Shown here: piece by piece, positions 6,207 through 14,136 of the stretch
How positions within the stretch are numbered: the stretch's first letter is position 1
How the letters are laid out: every line of letters begins with the position of its first letter
Assembly: GCA_018367495.1 (NCBI GenBank)
Contig: JAGZGB010000044.1
Coordinates: 1 to 14,136, forward strand
Reading direction: 5' to 3'
Origin: Veillonella sp.
GTDB taxonomy: Bacteria > Bacillota_C > Negativicutes > Veillonellales > Veillonellaceae
DNA length: 14,136 nt
The notes under the pieces: generated by a model
Told to the model about the DNA's origin: nothing
What the model saw: the letters and a program-made list of their open reading frames with translations, nothing else
The model's database searches: none
Translations under genes and position numbers: made by a program

Positions 6207-7355
6207 ATGAAACGTATCATACGCAAATACGGACCACCTATTTTTCATTGTATTAATGACTTTGGACAAGGTTCTCTAGCGGCACTTATACCGTTTTTTA
6301 TAGCTAATTTTGGGCTTAATTATTATCAATCGGCATCTATTATTTTCTGTAACACTGTGGTAGCTTCTGTAGCGCAGCCTGTTTTGGGGTATGTGGCGGA
6401 TCGTTGGCGCGTGCCTTGGTTTATTCCGGTAGGATTTTCCATAACATTAGTCTCCATTAGTACCATTGCATTGGCTACGAGCTATGAAATGATACTTGCT
6501 CTATCGCTCATTGCAGGTTTTGGGGCTGCATTGTTTCATCCTGAGGCGGCGCTTCTCGTAAATCGCATGCAATCTTATGAACTGGGGAATGCTATGGGGC
6601 GCTTTGCGGTAGGCGGTAGTGCTGGCTTTGCACTGGGGCCCCTCCTTGCTGGGGGCGTTTATGTCTTTGGGGGACAATTCCTTTGGCTATTTACCGCTAT
6701 TGCTTTGCTCGGTGTATTGCTATATCTCTATGCCTTTACGGGCGAGGCTGATACGACTAATGCTGGTGAAAGTAACAGCTCTGCTATATCTACTCATACG
6801 GGTACGAATGATTGGACTAGCTTTGGTAAGCTATTCTTTGTAATTGCTTCACGATCCATATTGTTCTCTGTACTATCTATCTTTATTCCTATCCTGTACA
6901 TTACCGTTATAAACGGTGAAGCCAGTGCTTCTAGCTTGGCTCTCACTATGTACTTTGCGATGGGCGCAGTCCTTACCTATATGGGTGGGGCTTTATCTGA
7001 TACATTAGGCTTCCTTAAAACGGTACGCTTAGGTAATCTTATCTTCTTGCCATCTGTTTTAGTGTTTATATTTGTACCTAATATATGGGGCTTCTTTGGT
7101 GCCATGATACCAATGGCTTTTGGCGTATTCTCACAATACGGACCGATTACGGTACTAGGCCAAAAGTACCTTGCTAAAAACGCAGGCTTTGCTTCTGGTA
7201 TTACGTTAGGACTTGGTATTACTTTAGGTGGTCTTGTAGCGCCTTATATTGGACACTTGGCAGATATTTATGATGTACAAACCGCTTTAATAACACTGAT
7301 ACCTGTAGGCTTGATGGGGCTCTTAATGAGCTTCTGGCTAAAGGAACCAAAATAA
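6207..7355 (+). CDS. MFS exporter of the Fsr (fosmidomycin resistance) family
   Basis: A 382-residue integral membrane transporter with about 12 hydrophobic helices split by a polar central loop (about 177-200). Family traits of the Fsr branch are visible: the first-helix HCIND motif (residues 14-18, matching H-x-x-N-D), the loop GYVADRWRVPW between helices 2 and 3, GAALFHPEA (about 110-118) and GSAGFALGPLLAGG (about 137-150). Such proteins are proton-driven drug or metabolite exporters; the substrate cannot be read from sequence. The ATG has AGGAGG (6197-6202) four bases upstream. Its position between purB and purA suggests a possible link to nucleobase or nucleotide-analogue export, but this is inference from context only. 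No promoter of its own is obvious. Confidence 0.88.
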   Translation: MKRIIRKYGPPIFHCINDFGQGSLAALIPFFIANFGLNYYQSASIIFCNTVVASVAQPVLGYVADRWRVPWFIPVGFSITLVSISTIALATSYEMILALSLIAGFGAALFHPEAALLVNRMQSYELGNAMGRFAVGGSAGFALGPLLAGGVYVFGGQFLWLFTAIALLGVLLYLYAFTGEADTTNAGESNSSAISTHTGTNDWTSFGKLFFVIASRSILFSVLSIFIPILYITVINGEASASSLALTMYFAMGAVLTYMGGALSDTLGFLKTVRLGNLIFLPSVLVFIFVPNIWGFFGAMIPMAFGVFSQYGPITVLGQKYLAKNAGFASGITLGLGITLGGLVAPYIGHLADIYDVQTALITLIPVGLMGLLMSFWLKEPK

Positions 7356-7413
7356 CATTTTTAAAGACTTTACAGAAAATCACTCATGCATTTGAAAAGA
7401 AACTAAAGATTGA

Positions 7414-8781
<1,368 letters not shown>

Positions 8782-8888
8782 GCTATACGGATTTGGTATA
8801 GTACTATTCATAGAAAAGAGACTGTGATTTATCATTATAAATTGCTGGATTTCTTTGCTATACAATCAGCTTATAGAATTATACATAT

Positions 8889-8913
8889 AAGACCCCTCAT
8901 TGAGGGGTCTTTT
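8889..8913 (+). terminator. Rho-independent terminator after purA
   Basis: AAGACCCCTC pairs with GAGGGGTCTT across the short loop ATT, followed by a TTTT run. This G/C-rich stem lies 108 bases downstream of the purA stop. The stretch between holds only a small hairpin, CTATAC/GTATAG, right after the stop codon. Confidence 0.9.
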
Positions 8914-9320
8914 GTATTGAAAGTTGTTAGTGTACAAAAATATGTAATTTATACTTAACCCTTTAGATTACTAATATAGTGCGGTATATCGAAGTATGCT
9001 ATAAGGTTATTATAAACTTGATATATCGAAAAAATTATGTAAAAAGATTTTGCAAAATTATTATATATACATTTTTGTGTATAACTAAATAAATCTATGA
9101 GATGAAAATTTATTTAAAATATTTATACCAAATAGCCTATAATGTGCTGAAATTAGTTTATAATGTGGTAAAAATTACCCATATATGCTTATTTTGTATT
9201 CATAATAAATTATTAAGATACAAATATAAAGAAAAAAATAGATTTACATTAAGAAATAGTATATAATAGTATCACTAAGTAGATTGACATTTTTTGATAC
9301 GGATTTGAGGAGTTAAAGAT
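8914..9320. other. A/T-rich spacer without a recognisable gene
   Basis: About 400 bases of very A/T-rich DNA with stops in all frames. Visible structure: TATATCGAA twice (8985-8993 and 9022-9030), TATAATGTG twice at a 21-base interval (9138 and 9159), one DnaA-box-like TGTGTATAA (about 9075-9083), and near the ArsR gene a TATAAT (9262-9267) and the inverted hexamers GTATCA (9269-9274) and TGATAC (9295-9300). The ArsR-gene promoter is probably at the right end, but its -35 is unclear (TTTACA at 9243-9248 is only 13 bases from TATAAT). Confidence 0.5.
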
Positions 9321-9665
9321 ATGGTTGAAGTTTCTTATGAACGTTTGGCTACAATTTTTAAGGCATTAAGCGATGAAACAAGATTACACATCATCGACAT
9401 GTTGTCTTGTAATGAATTATGTGCAGCTGATATTTTAGCTAGCTTCAATTTATCCCAATCTACGTTAAGTTACCACATGAAAATCTTAATTGATGCAGGT
9501 GTAGTTAACTCTCAACGTAATGGTTTATGGACTCGTTATTCTATTAATGAAGCAACATTTGGCGACATTTTAGAAATCATTCCTCAATTATATAAATCTA
9601 AGGATGAATGTATTTGTGCACAAATCAAATACTGTCGTATTTCTGATCACGAAAAAGAAGCGTAG
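9321..9665 (+). CDS. ArsR-family winged-helix regulator with a Cys-rich tail
   Basis: A 114-residue ArsR/SmtB-type repressor. It has the usual start (FKALSDETRLHIIDML, about residues 13-28), a metal-site-like helix SCNELCAAD (29-37), a recognition helix SQSTLSYHMKIL (46-57) and the wing (about 62-75). The classical ELCVCD arsenic/metal motif is altered to ELCAAD, leaving Cys30 and Cys34; three further cysteines, Cys97, Cys99 and Cys105, lie in the C-terminal tail. This could be a thiol site for arsenite, a soft metal or redox sensing; the ligand is unknown. GAGG lies about 8-11 bases before the ATG. The dinB start is two bases after the stop, so it is co-translated with DNA polymerase IV, an unusual partner. 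It probably also represses its own promoter. Confidence 0.88.
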   Translation: MVEVSYERLATIFKALSDETRLHIIDMLSCNELCAADILASFNLSQSTLSYHMKILIDAGVVNSQRNGLWTRYSINEATFGDILEIIPQLYKSKDECICAQIKYCRISDHEKEA

Positions 9666-9667
9666 CA

Positions 9668-11047
9668 ATGAGACGTTGGATTATGCATGTTGATATGGAT
9701 GCATTCTTCGCGTCCATTGAACAACTGGATCATCCAGAATATAAAGGCCACCCCGTTATCGTGGGTGGTCTTTCTTCACGTGGTGTCGTGGCTACCTGCT
9801 CCTATGAGGCTCGTAAATTCGGAGTCCATTCTGCTATGCCTATATCTCGGGCTAAAAAACTCTGTCCCAATGGCATCTATGTATATCCTCGTATGAATCG
9901 CTATAAAGAGGTATCTCATCAGATCTTTTCTGTCATGAAGGAATTTACTCCTTATATTGAGCCTTTATCTATCGACGAAGCCTTTCTTGAAGTGAGCGGT
10001 ATGTCTACCATGTATAGCGGACCTAAAGCGCTAGGACGTGCTATTAAAGACCGTGTGTATGAAGAAACAGGCCTTATTATTTCTGCCGGTTTGGCACCTA
10101 ATAAATTCCTTGCTAAATTAGCTTCAGATTTAGATAAACCAGATGGGCTGGTAGTGATTCCCTATGGGCGTGAAAAAGAGGTACTCGCTCCACTACCCAT
10201 AAAACGAATCTGGGGTGTTGGGCCTCATACGGAAAAACGATTGAAATCAGGGGGCTTTCACTTGATGCGTCATATTCAAGAATTGCCTGATGAAAGCAGT
10301 TTGATTTCTCTTGTGGGCAATCAGGCACGACGTATATGGGAACTAGCAAATGGTATTGATGAAAGGCCTATAGAGATAGATCGTAAAATACAATCCATTG
10401 GAGCTGAAGAAACCTATGAAGAGGACCTTATCAGTGGCAGTGCTATTGAATTAGAATTTAGATACTTTGCCAATCGTTTATCAAAACGGTTACGAAAACG
10501 TAATCTTTTGGGACAAACTGTATCAATTAAGGTAAGGTATGATGACTTCACTACAGTGTCGAGACAAAAGCGTTTAGATACGCCTTCAGATCATGAACAT
10601 GTCTTTTATGAAACAGCTCTAATTCTGTGGAATAAGCTCATGCAAGATAAGACGAGCAAGCAGCCTAAAGGTACAAAGAAAGATGTGGAAGTACTAGGGG
10701 CTACTACAAAGGTAAAGTCTACACATTTTCAACCTAGTAGTTTTAAACATAATAGTTTTGATGGACTCACTTTTACGAATCCTCCAGGTCCTATACGTTT
10801 ATTAGGCCTTACCATTAGTGGATTAGATGAAGAAGTACCTATGCAAGATAGCCTTTTTGAATCCCCTCAGAATAAAACGGAAAATAAGCTGGCTGGTGTA
10901 CTGGATTCCTTAGAGTCTAAGTTTGGTGAAACTGCTATTATGAGTGGGGCTCTATGGCAGCGTTTTCACGGCGATAATGGGACGCGTAGGAAACGGTCGG
11001 AACTAAAGGGCTCAGTGGATGCACAATCTACAAAAGAGGATGTATAA
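9668..11047 (+). CDS. dinB: DNA polymerase IV (Y-family translesion polymerase)
   Basis: A 459-residue Y-family polymerase. HVDMDAFFASIE (7-18) contains catalytic Asp9 and the steric-gate Phe14; SIDEAFLEVSG (101-111) contains Asp103 and Glu104; the helix-hairpin-helix region is near 170-200 (IKRIWGVGPHTEKRL). The little-finger domain starts at about 235. A clamp-binding motif QDSLF (393-397) follows, and a 62-residue tail includes the common LDSLESKFGETAI segment. The protein is longer than the usual 350-420 residues because of a polar Lys/Ser/Thr-rich insertion at about 326-372, inside the little-finger domain, plus the charged C-terminus. It copies past damaged bases at the cost of fidelity. 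It follows the ArsR-type gene with a 2-base gap and no strong ribosome binding site of its own. No LexA-type operator was recognised upstream. Confidence 0.96.
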   Translation: MRRWIMHVDMDAFFASIEQLDHPEYKGHPVIVGGLSSRGVVATCSYEARKFGVHSAMPISRAKKLCPNGIYVYPRMNRYKEVSHQIFSVMKEFTPYIEPLSIDEAFLEVSGMSTMYSGPKALGRAIKDRVYEETGLIISAGLAPNKFLAKLASDLDKPDGLVVIPYGREKEVLAPLPIKRIWGVGPHTEKRLKSGGFHLMRHIQELPDESSLISLVGNQARRIWELANGIDERPIEIDRKIQSIGAEETYEEDLISGSAIELEFRYFANRLSKRLRKRNLLGQTVSIKVRYDDFTTVSRQKRLDTPSDHEHVFYETALILWNKLMQDKTSKQPKGTKKDVEVLGATTKVKSTHFQPSSFKHNSFDGLTFTNPPGPIRLLGLTISGLDEEVPMQDSLFESPQNKTENKLAGVLDSLESKFGETAIMSGALWQRFHGDNGTRRKRSELKGSVDAQSTKEDV

Positions 11048-11139
11048 TCCACTAGAATAGATTTAGTTTAGGATGTAGGTGAATAGGCTATATAATAGGG
11101 TGGACAGTGCTATAAAATAGACTTATAAACTTTATATTG

Positions 11140-11174
11140 AATACTTTCGCTAATGTAATTATTCGTGTTACAAT
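11140..11174 (+). promoter_or_regulatory. Promoter of the 94-residue protein gene
   Basis: TACAAT (11169-11174) is preceded at 17 bases by TTCGCT (11146-11151), within the AATACTTTC element (11140-11148). The first base of this element is 29 bases from the -10, exactly as in purA. Confidence 0.6.
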
Positions 11175-11217
11175 ATGGATATAGTGTTTAGAAAATTACC
11201 GCAAGAGAGGTATAGAT

Positions 11218-11502
11218 ATGAGTTTATTTCGTGTAGCCATCCATTATGGCATCAACAGCAATGGTTTCTTATCTTATGATACAGAAGCAAAAACAGTGTC
11301 CGTAGAGTTACCTGAGCAAGAGTGGATCGATAAAGTACTCGCTTACTTAAACGATGAACACGCTATCGAGCATGCTATCAGTATTGATACGTATGAACGC
11401 TTGAATGTTAAACCTTTAGAATCTTTGGATAATCTTAAATTAGCTTTAACACGCATGTGGGATGCTATCGACGTACAAGTCGACTGGAGCCGTCCAGCGT
11501 AA
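11218..11502 (+). CDS. Small soluble protein, unknown function
   Basis: A 94-residue, acidic, probably cytoplasmic protein that I do not recognise. It has no membrane segment, signal peptide or cysteine. The pattern suggests a mixed alpha/beta fold: early strand-like segments (FRVAIHYG; KTVSVELP), a helix with the acidic run YLNDEHAIEHA (about 43-53), and a C-terminal helix ending in DVQVDWSRPA. The start has AGAGAGG (11204-11210) seven bases upstream. It has its own promoter and terminator and so forms a single-gene unit between dinB and the catalase gene. Codon use is similar to the neighbouring housekeeping genes, which argues for a real, conserved gene. Confidence 0.75.
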   Translation: MSLFRVAIHYGINSNGFLSYDTEAKTVSVELPEQEWIDKVLAYLNDEHAIEHAISIDTYERLNVKPLESLDNLKLALTRMWDAIDVQVDWSRPA

Positions 11503-11522
11503 ACAGAACGACATAAATAAAA

Positions 11523-11563
11523 TGCACCTTGTATCCTATTATCGTAGGAATAAGGTGTTTTTT
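11523..11563 (+). terminator. Rho-independent terminator after the 94-residue protein gene
   Basis: CACCTT (11525-11530) and TCCTA pair with TAGGA and AAGGTG (11552-11557), with a small internal loop, followed by six T residues. It begins about 22 bases after the stop codon. Confidence 0.85.
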
Positions 11564-11668
11564 ATTTGTCTTATTTTGGTAGATCCTTATGCAGTAGATT
11601 AACCTCGTTAATTATAAGAGAGAGTGACCCACTAGTCAGATATGATAAATTGATTCTCGATTTCGTAT

Positions 11669-11699
11669 TATAAATGATAACATGTATACATGATTTATA
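11669..11699. repeat. Palindromic cluster upstream of the catalase operators
   Basis: The perfect 12-bp palindrome CATGTATACATG (11681-11692) is flanked by the inverted heptamers TATAAAT (11669-11675) and ATTTATA (11693-11699). It lies in the 375-base spacer before the catalase gene, about 60 bases left of the first Fur/PerR-like site. It may be a regulator site or a transcript hairpin; no family is assigned. Confidence 0.45.
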
Positions 11700-11750
11700 C
11701 AGAATTAGGATTGTTTTGTTTGAAAATATATGATAAGCTAAAAATAGATT

Positions 11751-11799
11751 AATGGATAATGATTATCCATTATTGGCTGTCTTCTAATAATCATTATTT
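11751..11799. promoter_or_regulatory. Two Fur/PerR-family-like operators upstream of catalase
   Basis: Site 1 is a 21-bp palindrome (11751-11771) with core GGATAATGATTATCC, one mismatch per arm from the 7-1-7 Fur consensus TGATAATnATTATCA. Site 2, TAATAATCATTATTT (11785-11799), contains the perfect palindrome AATAATCATTATT. The centres (11761 and 11792) are 31 bases apart, about three helical turns, so proteins would bind the same face of the DNA. PerR control of catalase is known in Firmicutes; which Fur-family member acts here is inference. A weak promoter candidate, TTGGCT (11773-11778) with TATTTT (11795-11800), would be covered by them. Confidence 0.65.
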
Positions 11800-11877
11800 T
11801 ATTAAGATAACATGATCTAATGAATTACGTGAAGAAAACCATTGTTACATTTTTATTTCTAAGTAGGAGTTTATAAC

Positions 11878-13341
11878 ATGAGTGATGAAAAGAAATTAAC
11901 AACAGCCTTTGGCGCTCCTGTGCCAGATAATCGTAACTCTGCAACAGCAGGAAAACGTGGTCCTGTATTGATGCAAGATGTTTGGTTAATGGAAAAGTTA
12001 GGTCATTTTGCGCGTGAAGTAATCCCAGAACGCCGCATGCATGCTAAAGGATCCGGCGCATTTGGTACTTTCACAGTAACAAATGACATTACAAAATATA
12101 CAAAAGCAAAACTTTTCTCTGAAGTGGGCAAGCAAACACCATTATTTGTACGTTTCTCTACAGTTGCTGGCGAACGTGGTGCCGCTGATGCAGAGCGCGA
12201 TATTCGTGGCTTTGCTGTAAAATTCTATACAGAAGAAGGTAACTGGGACCTTGTAGGTAACAACACACCTGTATTCTTCATCCGCGATCCATTGCAATTC
12301 CCTGATTTAAACCGCGCTGTAAAACGTAATCCTAAAACAAATCTTCGCGATGCGACAGCGAACTGGGATTTCTGGACTAGCTTGCCAGAAGCCATTCACC
12401 AAGTAACAATCGTAATGAGTGACCGTGGTATTCCTAAATCCTACCGCACAATGCATGGGTTTGGTAGCCATACATACAGTCTTATCAATGAAAACGATGA
12501 ACGAGTATGGGTTAAATTCCACTGGGTTTGCCAACAACCGATTGAAAACCTTTCTGATGCTGAGGCAGCTGAGCTTGTGGCAAATGATCGTGAAAGCCAC
12601 CAACGCGATCTCTTCGATGCTATCGAACGCGGTGATTTCCCTAAATGGAAATTATGCATCCAAGTGATGACAGAAGAACAAGCTAACAACATGCCGTACA
12701 ACCCATTCGATTTAACAAAAGTATGGTACCACGATGAATTCCCATTGATCGAAGTCGGTGTCATGGAGCTTAATCGCAACCCTGAAAACTACTTCCAAGA
12801 TGTAGAGCAAGCTGCATTTGCACCGTCTACTATCGTTCCTGGCATATCATTCTCTCCTGACAGAATGCTTCAAGGTCGTTTGTTCTCCTATGCGGATGCT
12901 CAACGTTATCGCCTTGGTGCTAACTACCATCAAATTCCTGTTAATGCGCCTAAATGCCCTGTAAATAGCTACCATCGTGATGGACAAGGCCGTGTAGATG
13001 GTAACCATGGTTCTACTATTGGCTATGCACCTAATAGCTTCGGTGAATGGGCTGAACAACCGGAATTTAAAAATCCTGGTCTAGATGTATCTGGTGCAGC
13101 ATACCAATACGATTTCTATGAAGACGATTCCGATTTCTACACACAACCAGGCAAATTGTTCCGTCTTATGAGCCCTGAAAAACAACAAATTTTATTTGAA
13201 AATACAGCGGCAGCTATGGATGGCGTGCCTGAATTTATCAAAGAACGCCATGCAAAACACTGCTACCAATGTGATCCTGCATATGGTGAAGGCGTAGCTA
13301 AAGCTTTGGGCATGAACATCGACTTTAGCGATGTAAAATAA
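11878..13341 (+). CDS. katA: Monofunctional heme catalase (small-subunit type)
   Basis: A 487-residue cytoplasmic catalase that converts hydrogen peroxide to water and oxygen, of the small-subunit clade length (about 480-500). Distal catalytic His55 lies in [13 protein letters not shown] and distal Asn128 in [14 protein letters not shown]. Proximal heme ligand Tyr338 lies in [15 protein letters not shown]. The H-to-N spacing (73) and H-to-Y spacing (283) equal those of beef-liver catalase (H74, N147, Y357). The start has AGGAG (11865-11869) eight bases upstream; there is no signal peptide. It is monocistronic, with Fur/PerR-like operators upstream and a strong terminator at 13483. In an anaerobe this gives tolerance to peroxide made by streptococcal neighbours. 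The symbol katA is used by clade resemblance only. Confidence 0.96.
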   Translation: MSDEKKLTTAFGAPVPDNRNSATAGKRGPVLMQDVWLMEKLGHFAREVIPERRMHAKGSGAFGTFTVTNDITKYTKAKLFSEVGKQTPLFVRFSTVAGERGAADAERDIRGFAVKFYTEEGNWDLVGNNTPVFFIRDPLQFPDLNRAVKRNPKTNLRDATANWDFWTSLPEAIHQVTIVMSDRGIPKSYRTMHGFGSHTYSLINENDERVWVKFHWVCQQPIENLSDAEAAELVANDRESHQRDLFDAIERGDFPKWKLCIQVMTEEQANNMPYNPFDLTKVWYHDEFPLIEVGVMELNRNPENYFQDVEQAAFAPSTIVPGISFSPDRMLQGRLFSYADAQRYRLGANYHQIPVNAPKCPVNSYHRDGQGRVDGNHGSTIGYAPNSFGEWAEQPEFKNPGLDVSGAAYQYDFYEDDSDFYTQPGKLFRLMSPEKQQILFENTAAAMDGVPEFIKERHAKHCYQCDPAYGEGVAKALGMNIDFSDVK

Positions 13342-13356
13342 ACCAACCAATCTCTC

Positions 13357-13470
13357 AAACTAATAAATCCCTTATAAAACTCTCTCGTATTTACATAAAT
13401 AGTTCTATAAACTAATACAAAAAGAATCCCTTAAACTTGCATATATAATTCTTATATATTTATGTAAATA
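13357..13470. repeat. Diverged tandem repeat with palindromic elements after the catalase gene
   Basis: Two diverged units each contain AAACTAATA (13357, 13409), then AATCCCTTA (13366, 13425), then a near-palindrome TATTTAnnTAAATA (13388-13401 with CA in the centre, 13457-13470 with TG). The last two are perfect 14-bp inverted copies of each other and could form a long hairpin in the catalase mRNA. No ORF is present. Confidence 0.55.
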
Positions 13471-13482
13471 ACTTCCCAAAAG

Positions 13483-13538
13483 AGCCTATACAATTGCCTA
13501 AATCAAATCGATTTAAGGTATGTGTATAGGCTTTTTTT
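13483..13538 (+). terminator. Rho-independent terminator after the catalase gene
   Basis: AGCCTATACA (13483-13492) pairs with TGTATAGGCT (13523-13532). The inner arms CCTAAATC and GATTTAAGG extend the stem with one bulge, and seven T residues follow. It lies about 140 bases after the catalase stop. Confidence 0.9.
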
Positions 13539-13587
13539 GCTTTTAGCAATATATAAATACAAAGAGGATTTTAGCAGAACTATGTAG

Positions 13588-14016
13588 AATTACATTAATG
13601 AAGTACATAAACAAGGTGTAGAAATCTTCTATGTTTCAAACCGTTACGCACCTATAAACCTTGATGTAACGATACAGAACTTTAAAGAACTAGGATTCCC
13701 ATCTGTCGATAAAGACCATGTACTACTATTCGAAAAAGACTCTGATAAACAACCTCGCTTTGATATGATTGCTAAAAAATATTATGTCGTTGTATACATG
13801 GGCGATAACGCTGGCGATTTTCCAATCGGCACAAAAGGCAAGACCCTAGCTGAACGAAATGCTATCATTGACACTCATAAAGAGGATTTTGGTACTACCT
13901 TTGTAGTATTTCCGAATCCTGCCTACGGATCTTGGGTAAGTGCATTAGCAAAAGGTTACCAAAACCTAAGCCCTAAAGAACAAAAACAAGTAAATAACCA
14001 ATACCTACAAAAATAA
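13588..14016 (+). pseudogene. 5'-truncated class C acid phosphatase / 5'-nucleotidase, lipoprotein e(P4) family
   Basis: The frame 13588-14016 encodes 142 residues resembling the C-terminal half of HAD-type class C acid phosphatases: GVEIFYVSNR, FKELGFP, VYMGDNAGDF and FVVFPNPAYGSW. In the family these enzymes are lipoproteins of about 260-280 residues that dephosphorylate nucleotides outside the cytoplasm. The lipoprotein signal, Cys anchor and catalytic DxDET motif are missing. An in-frame TAG stands at 13585 and there is no start codon or ribosome binding site at the 5' edge; the first in-frame ATG (13765) would remove still more of the fold. The in-frame stretch KEDFSRTM just before the TAG may be a further remnant. 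A terminator, not a promoter, lies upstream. It is therefore almost certainly inactive. Confidence 0.85.
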
Positions 14017-14023
14017 GGACGTC

Positions 14024-14062
14024 TTGCGTATACTTTATTAAAAACGATATAATAAAGTATAC
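14024..14062 (+). promoter_or_regulatory. tRNA-Arg promoter overlapped by a perfect 13-bp inverted repeat
   Basis: TATAAT (14048-14053) with a weak -35 TTGCGT (14024-14029) at 18 bases places the start a few bases before the tRNA. A perfect inverted repeat, GTATACTTTATTA (14028-14040) and its complement (14050-14062), flanks a 9-base centre and covers the whole spacer and -10. Confidence 0.6.
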
Positions 14063-14064
14063 AT

Positions 14065-14136
14065 GCGTCTATAGCTCAGTAGGATAGAGCAGCAGTTTCC
14101 TAAACTGCGTGTCACTGGTTCGATTCCGGTTAGGCG
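14065..14136 (+). tRNA. tRNA-Arg (anticodon CCU), 3' end cut by the window
   Basis: A complete cloverleaf is visible except for the last acceptor base and discriminator. The acceptor GCGTCTA pairs with TAGGCG plus one base outside the window, with a T-G wobble at the fourth pair. The D stem is GCTC/GAGC. The anticodon stem GCAGT/ACTGC holds the loop TTCCTAA (anticodon CCT, reading AGG). The T arm is ACTGG-TTCGATT-CCGGT. It decodes the Arg codon AGG. Confidence 0.95.

Noticed and set aside
9269..9300. GTATCA...TGATAC as a definite ArsR operator.
   Set aside because: Only six bases per arm with a 20-base gap in A/T-rich DNA; too weak to call without comparative data.
8914..9320. Possible replication origin (A/T-rich spacer with one DnaA-box-like TGTGTATAA near purA).
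   Set aside because: Only one box is seen, with no cluster and no dnaA/dnaN or rpmH neighbours. An A/T-rich intergenic region explains it.
14065..14136. tRNA-Arg as an integration site for a mobile element explaining the phosphatase truncation.
   Set aside because: Integrases normally use the tRNA 3' end, which points out of the window. No integrase or att repeat is seen on the left side.

Overview
The window is low-G+C DNA from a diderm (outer-membrane) Firmicute and is best explained as Veillonella (Negativicutes). The evidence is a methylmalonyl-CoA mutase/MeaB pair (the propionate branch of lactate fermentation), a TonB-ExbB-ExbD system in an otherwise Firmicutes-like gene set, strong AGGAGG-type ribosome binding sites, and A/T-rich spacers. 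The genus assignment is inference from gene content, not from a database match.

Layout. 1-1307: the last 56 codons of a B12-binding methylmalonyl-CoA mutase subunit overlap meaB, closed by a strong terminator. 1522-2001: a monocistronic two-helix membrane protein of unknown function with its own promoter and terminator. 2087-3974: an exbB-exbD-tonB operon ending in a long hairpin. 4050-4460 (minus): a four-helix membrane protein of unknown function. 4517-4657: a possible 46-codon orphan ORF. 4669-8913: an AMP-biosynthesis cluster of purB, an Fsr-type MFS exporter and purA. Candidate PurR boxes lie in front of purB and purA, and a possible attenuator lies in front of the transporter. 8914-9320: A/T-rich spacer without a gene. 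9321-11047: an ArsR-family regulator coupled to dinB (DNA polymerase IV). 11218-11563: a small unknown protein. 11751-13538: a heme catalase preceded by two Fur/PerR-like operators and followed by a repeat-containing spacer and terminator. 13588-14016: a 5'-truncated acid phosphatase/5'-nucleotidase pseudogene. 14065-14136: tRNA-Arg(CCU), cut by the window end one base before the acceptor stem closes.

Themes. Purine synthesis appears to be controlled by a Bacillus-like PurBox arrangement. Oxidative stress is handled by a catalase with metal-regulator-type operators, and DNA damage tolerance (dinB) is placed under an ArsR-type sensor. Three promoters share an extended -35 element, AATACTTTC, at near-constant distance from TAnAAT, with a weaker fourth case. 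I see no CRISPR array, insertion sequence, phage module or defence island. The most informative new signals are regulatory: the PurBoxes, the catalase operators, the shared promoter element, the switch-like hairpin before the MFS gene, and a palindrome covering the tRNA promoter.
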